A DNA stretch of 14,415 nucleotides, from the NCBI GenBank assembly GCA_964533785.1, contig CAZHNG010000168.1, forward strand, positions 1-14,415, written 5' to 3'. Origin of the DNA: JANQRV01 sp964533785 (lineage in GTDB: Bacteria; Bacteroidota; Bacteroidia; Chitinophagales; Saprospiraceae). Below, piece by piece: positions 11,781 through 14,415 of the stretch (position 1 is the first letter of the stretch; the number at the start of each line of letters is the position of its first letter). Under the pieces are notes generated by a model. That model was given only the letters and a program-made list of their open reading frames with translations, had not been told where the DNA came from and did not search any database. The position numbers and the translations under genes were made by a program.

Positions 11781-14198
11781 ATGCAAGTAATAAAAAGAGG
11801 TGGCAGGCGTGAGGACGTCAGCTTTGATAAGATAACCGCTCGAATTAAGAAGTTATGCTACGGGCTTAACACGGATTATGTTCAGTATATAGAAATCGCC
11901 CGTAAGGTCATCCAAGGACTTTACGACGGTGTTACGACTACCGAGCTGGATAACCTAGCGGCGGAGACGGCTGCTTCGATGTCTACGGTGCATCCCGATT
12001 ATGCTATTCTGGCAGCACGGATTGCCATTTCTAACTTGCACAAGAATACTCATAAATCATTTACCAAAACAGTAAAAGATCTATATCACTATATTGATCC
12101 GAAGACCGGTGAAAAAGCAGGCCTGATCGGTGATGAGACTTTCAAGATCGTTACTAAAAATAAAGACAAGCTCAATTCCGCCATCATTTACGATCGTGAC
12201 TACAACTTTGATTATTTCGGCTTTAAAACCCTTGAGCGTTCTTATTTACTAAGGATGGATGGCAAAGTGGTGGAGCGTCCGCAGCACATGCTCATGCGGG
12301 CGGCGGTTGGAATCCACGGAGAAGATATCGATGCGGCCATTGAGACCTATAACTACATGTCTGAGAAATGGTTCATACACGCCACTCCTACCCTTTTTAA
12401 TGCCGGTACACCGAAACCACAGTTGTCTTCTTGCTTTCTGTTAACGATGACGGAGGATAGCATCTCGGGTATTTTCGAAACTTTATCCCGTTGTGCAAAG
12501 ATCTCTCAATCGGCCGGAGGAATTGGGCTCAGCATTCATAAAATCCGGGCACAGGGAAGTTACATCAAAGGAACGGGAGGTACCTCGAACGGGATTATCC
12601 CCATGCTCAAAGTGTTTAACGATACTGCCCGCTACGTCGACCAGGGAGGAGGCAAACGCAAAGGCGCTTTTGCGATCTATTTGGAACCCTGGCATGCCGA
12701 TATCTTCAACTTCCTGGAACTGAAAAAAAACCACGGAAAAGAGGAGTTGCGCGCTCGTGATCTGTTCTATTCCATGTGGATCCCGGATCTGTTCATGGAG
12801 CGCGTGAAAGAAGATGGTGATTGGTCCCTATTCTGCCCCAATGAAGCACCGGGCTTACACGATTGCTACGGTGGAGAGTTTGAAGCATTATACCACCAAT
12901 ACGAAAAAGAAGGCAGGGCCCGAAAAGTTGTGCGTGCCCAGGATCTATGGTTTGCCATCCTGGAATCGCAAATAGAGACCGGAACACCATATATATTATA
13001 TAAAGACGCTGCTAACCGCAAATCGAACCAAAAGAACCTGGGAACGATCCGTTCGAGTAATCTCTGTACGGAAATCATCGAATATACTGCTCCTGATGAA
13101 GTAGCTGTGTGTAATCTCGCTTCGATTTCCTTGCCCAAATTCGTAAAAGAGGATAAGACTTATGACTTCGATAAACTGTTTGAGATAACGAGGGTCGTAA
13201 CCCGAAACCTCAACAAGATTATCGACATCAACTACTATCCCATTACTGAGGCGCGCAATTCAAATTTCCGGCACCGTCCAATTGGTATTGGTGTGCAAGG
13301 ACTTGCCGACGCTTTTATCATGATGCGCTATCCCTTTGACAGCGCCGAGGCCAAGCAACTGAACAAAGATATCTTCGAAACGATGTACTTCGCTGCTTTG
13401 ACAGAATCCAATGCTTTGGCAGAAAAATACGGCACCTACGAAAGCTATGCTGGGTCTCCGATCAGCAAAGGGGAGTTTCAGTTCGATATGTGGGGCGTGC
13501 AACCTTCAGACCGCTGGGACTGGAAAGGGTTACGGAAAAAGATTAAGAAAAACGGTGTGCGGAACAGTTTATTACTGGCTCCGATGCCTACTGCTTCTAC
13601 CTCCCAAATACTGGGTAACAATGAATGCTTCGAACCTTATACTTCGAACATTTATTCCCGCCGTACCCTATCCGGAGAATTCGTAGTGCTCAATAAGCAC
13701 TTATTGAAAGACTTGGTAGGCCTGGGACTGTGGAATGACGATATGAAGAACATGCTGATGGCTGCGAATGGGTCTATTCAGGAAATCCCCGGTATTCCCG
13801 TGGATTTGAAAGCATTGTACAAGACGGTTTGGGAACTTAGCCAGAAAACGATTATCGATATGGCGGCAGATCGGGGCGCCTATATTTGCCAAAGTCAAAG
13901 CATGAATCTTTTCGTGGAAAATCCGAATTACGGTAAGTTGTCTTCTATGCACTTTTACGCCTGGCAACAAGGCTTGAAAACGGGCATGTACTACCTGCGT
14001 TCAAAAGCAGCCACTGATCCAATTAAGTTTACCGTCAATCAAAAAAAAATACAACAAGCACCGGTCGTAAAAAGTACTGAGGAGCAAAAATCTTCAGAAC
14101 AAAATGCCGAATCGCTTATAAAGAACGTGGATAACGAGGGTACTAATTCTCAGGCTTGTAGCCTCGACGATCCGGAATGTCTTATGTGTGGGAGCTAA
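11781..14198 (+). CDS. nrdA: Class Ia ribonucleotide reductase, alpha (catalytic) subunit
   Basis: This 805-residue protein reduces ribonucleotides with the NrdB radical. An N-terminal ATP-cone (about 1-90, from MQVIKRGGRREDVSFDKI) gives ATP activation and dATP inhibition; the activity-site aspartate D57 of human RRM1 is present. The barrel active site has C218 (LSSC), C444 (EVAVC), the thiyl cysteine C429 with N427 and E431 (SSNLCTE). These numbers equal those of human RRM1. The radical-transfer Tyr pair is in GLKTGMYYLRS. The C-terminal tail has a polar linker and then CSLDDPECLMCGS, with C800 and C803 as the re-reducing pair. The overall match to the eukaryotic enzyme is unusually close for a bacterial gene. 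The gene follows nrdB and ends 37 bases before a strong terminator. No thioredoxin or glutaredoxin gene is next to it. Confidence 0.98.
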   Translation: MQVIKRGGRREDVSFDKITARIKKLCYGLNTDYVQYIEIARKVIQGLYDGVTTTELDNLAAETAASMSTVHPDYAILAARIAISNLHKNTHKSFTKTVKDLYHYIDPKTGEKAGLIGDETFKIVTKNKDKLNSAIIYDRDYNFDYFGFKTLERSYLLRMDGKVVERPQHMLMRAAVGIHGEDIDAAIETYNYMSEKWFIHATPTLFNAGTPKPQLSSCFLLTMTEDSISGIFETLSRCAKISQSAGGIGLSIHKIRAQGSYIKGTGGTSNGIIPMLKVFNDTARYVDQGGGKRKGAFAIYLEPWHADIFNFLELKKNHGKEELRARDLFYSMWIPDLFMERVKEDGDWSLFCPNEAPGLHDCYGGEFEALYHQYEKEGRARKVVRAQDLWFAILESQIETGTPYILYKDAANRKSNQKNLGTIRSSNLCTEIIEYTAPDEVAVCNLASISLPKFVKEDKTYDFDKLFEITRVVTRNLNKIIDINYYPITEARNSNFRHRPIGIGVQGLADAFIMMRYPFDSAEAKQLNKDIFETMYFAALTESNALAEKYGTYESYAGSPISKGEFQFDMWGVQPSDRWDWKGLRKKIKKNGVRNSLLLAPMPTASTSQILGNNECFEPYTSNIYSRRTLSGEFVVLNKHLLKDLVGLGLWNDDMKNMLMAANGSIQEIPGIPVDLKALYKTVWELSQKTIIDMAADRGAYICQSQSMNLFVENPNYGKLSSMHFYAWQQGLKTGMYYLRSKAATDPIKFTVNQKKIQQAPVVKSTEEQKSSEQNAESLIKNVDNEGTNSQACSLDDPECLMCGS

Positions 14199-14235
14199 AG
14201 CAGTGAAAATTAATTCAACTTGCTGATGCTTATAG

Positions 14236-14267
14236 AGATGGGTCGCTTCGGTGTCCCATCTTTTTTT
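14236..14267 (+). terminator. Strong intrinsic terminator of the nrdB-nrdA unit
   Basis: agatggg (14236-14242) pairs with cccatct (14255-14261). Above a T-T mismatch, cgc pairs with gtg-type bases to close a C(TTCG)G tetraloop, an exceptionally stable loop. Seven T residues follow (14261-14267). The 148 bases beyond it to the window end show no gene I can support. Confidence 0.9.
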
Positions 14268-14415
14268 ATTTGAAAACAGCCGGTAATAGTTGAGTAAATG
14301 TGATGCTGGCTAGTAAGTTTAGATTTGCTGGATTTGGCCAATCTGCTAAAACTTAAAAGAAACGTGAACTAGAGATTCCCTGAACTTATTTGTGCTTCCT
14401 TCGATTTACGCGGGA

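Noticed and set aside
14320..14327. TAGATTTG as a promoter for a gene beyond the window
   Set aside because: It fits TAnnTTTG, but the nearest upstream TTG is about 27 bases away, too far, and no gene start is visible before the window ends.
1..14415. CRISPR array, tRNA, rRNA or insertion sequence
   Set aside because: I looked for regularly spaced direct repeats, cloverleaf-like segments and transposase frames and found none that hold up.

Overview
The window looks like chromosomal DNA from a Bacteroidota bacterium, plausibly a Saprospirales-type or related environmental lineage; I am confident of the phylum but not of the family. The evidence is a TonB-dependent receptor with an N-terminal carboxypeptidase-regulatory-like domain paired with a DUF4249 lipoprotein, several TAnnTTTG-type -7 promoter elements, few Shine-Dalgarno sequences, a short Bacteroidota-style DksA/TraR protein, and a eukaryote-like class Ia ribonucleotide reductase.

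Layout. At 193-525 a short DksA/TraR zinc-finger regulator faces a minus-strand group: an HlyD/RND-type periplasmic adaptor (547-1938), an Scs7/FA2H-type fatty acid hydroxylase (2012-2674) and a CBS/cysteine-synthase-fold PLP enzyme with a basic tail (2825-3916). A divergent intergenic region then leads to a plus-strand branch-1 nitrilase (4157-5053) and a CorA-type Mg2+ channel (5172-6125), separated by a long imperfect inverted repeat that includes the nitrilase stop codon. Next come the TonB receptor/DUF4249 pair (6229-9514), an orphan DUF433 antitoxin-like gene (9702-9947), and a 476-nt gene-poor stretch packed with inverted repeats. Last is the nrdB - small ORF - nrdA block (10424-14198), closed by a strong intrinsic terminator with a UUCG loop.

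How the genes work together. NrdB and NrdA form one aerobic ribonucleotide reductase; all radical, metal and redox residues I know to look for are present, and NrdA matches human RRM1 residue numbering at the active site. The receptor and DUF4249 lipoprotein probably form one outer-membrane uptake unit of unknown substrate. The hydroxylase and the PLP enzyme could both serve sphingolipid or sulfonolipid (capnine-type) synthesis, which is inference. The other genes look like independent single units.

I do not see a clear-cut new multi-gene system. The most unusual material is non-coding: two near-perfect palindromes upstream of nrdB, each built from two inverted DnaA-box-like 9-mers; an 11-bp inverted repeat around the predicted nrdB -7 box; a nested inverted repeat starting on the stop codon of the orphan DUF433 gene, where a toxin gene would be expected; and the long repeat between nitrilase and corA.
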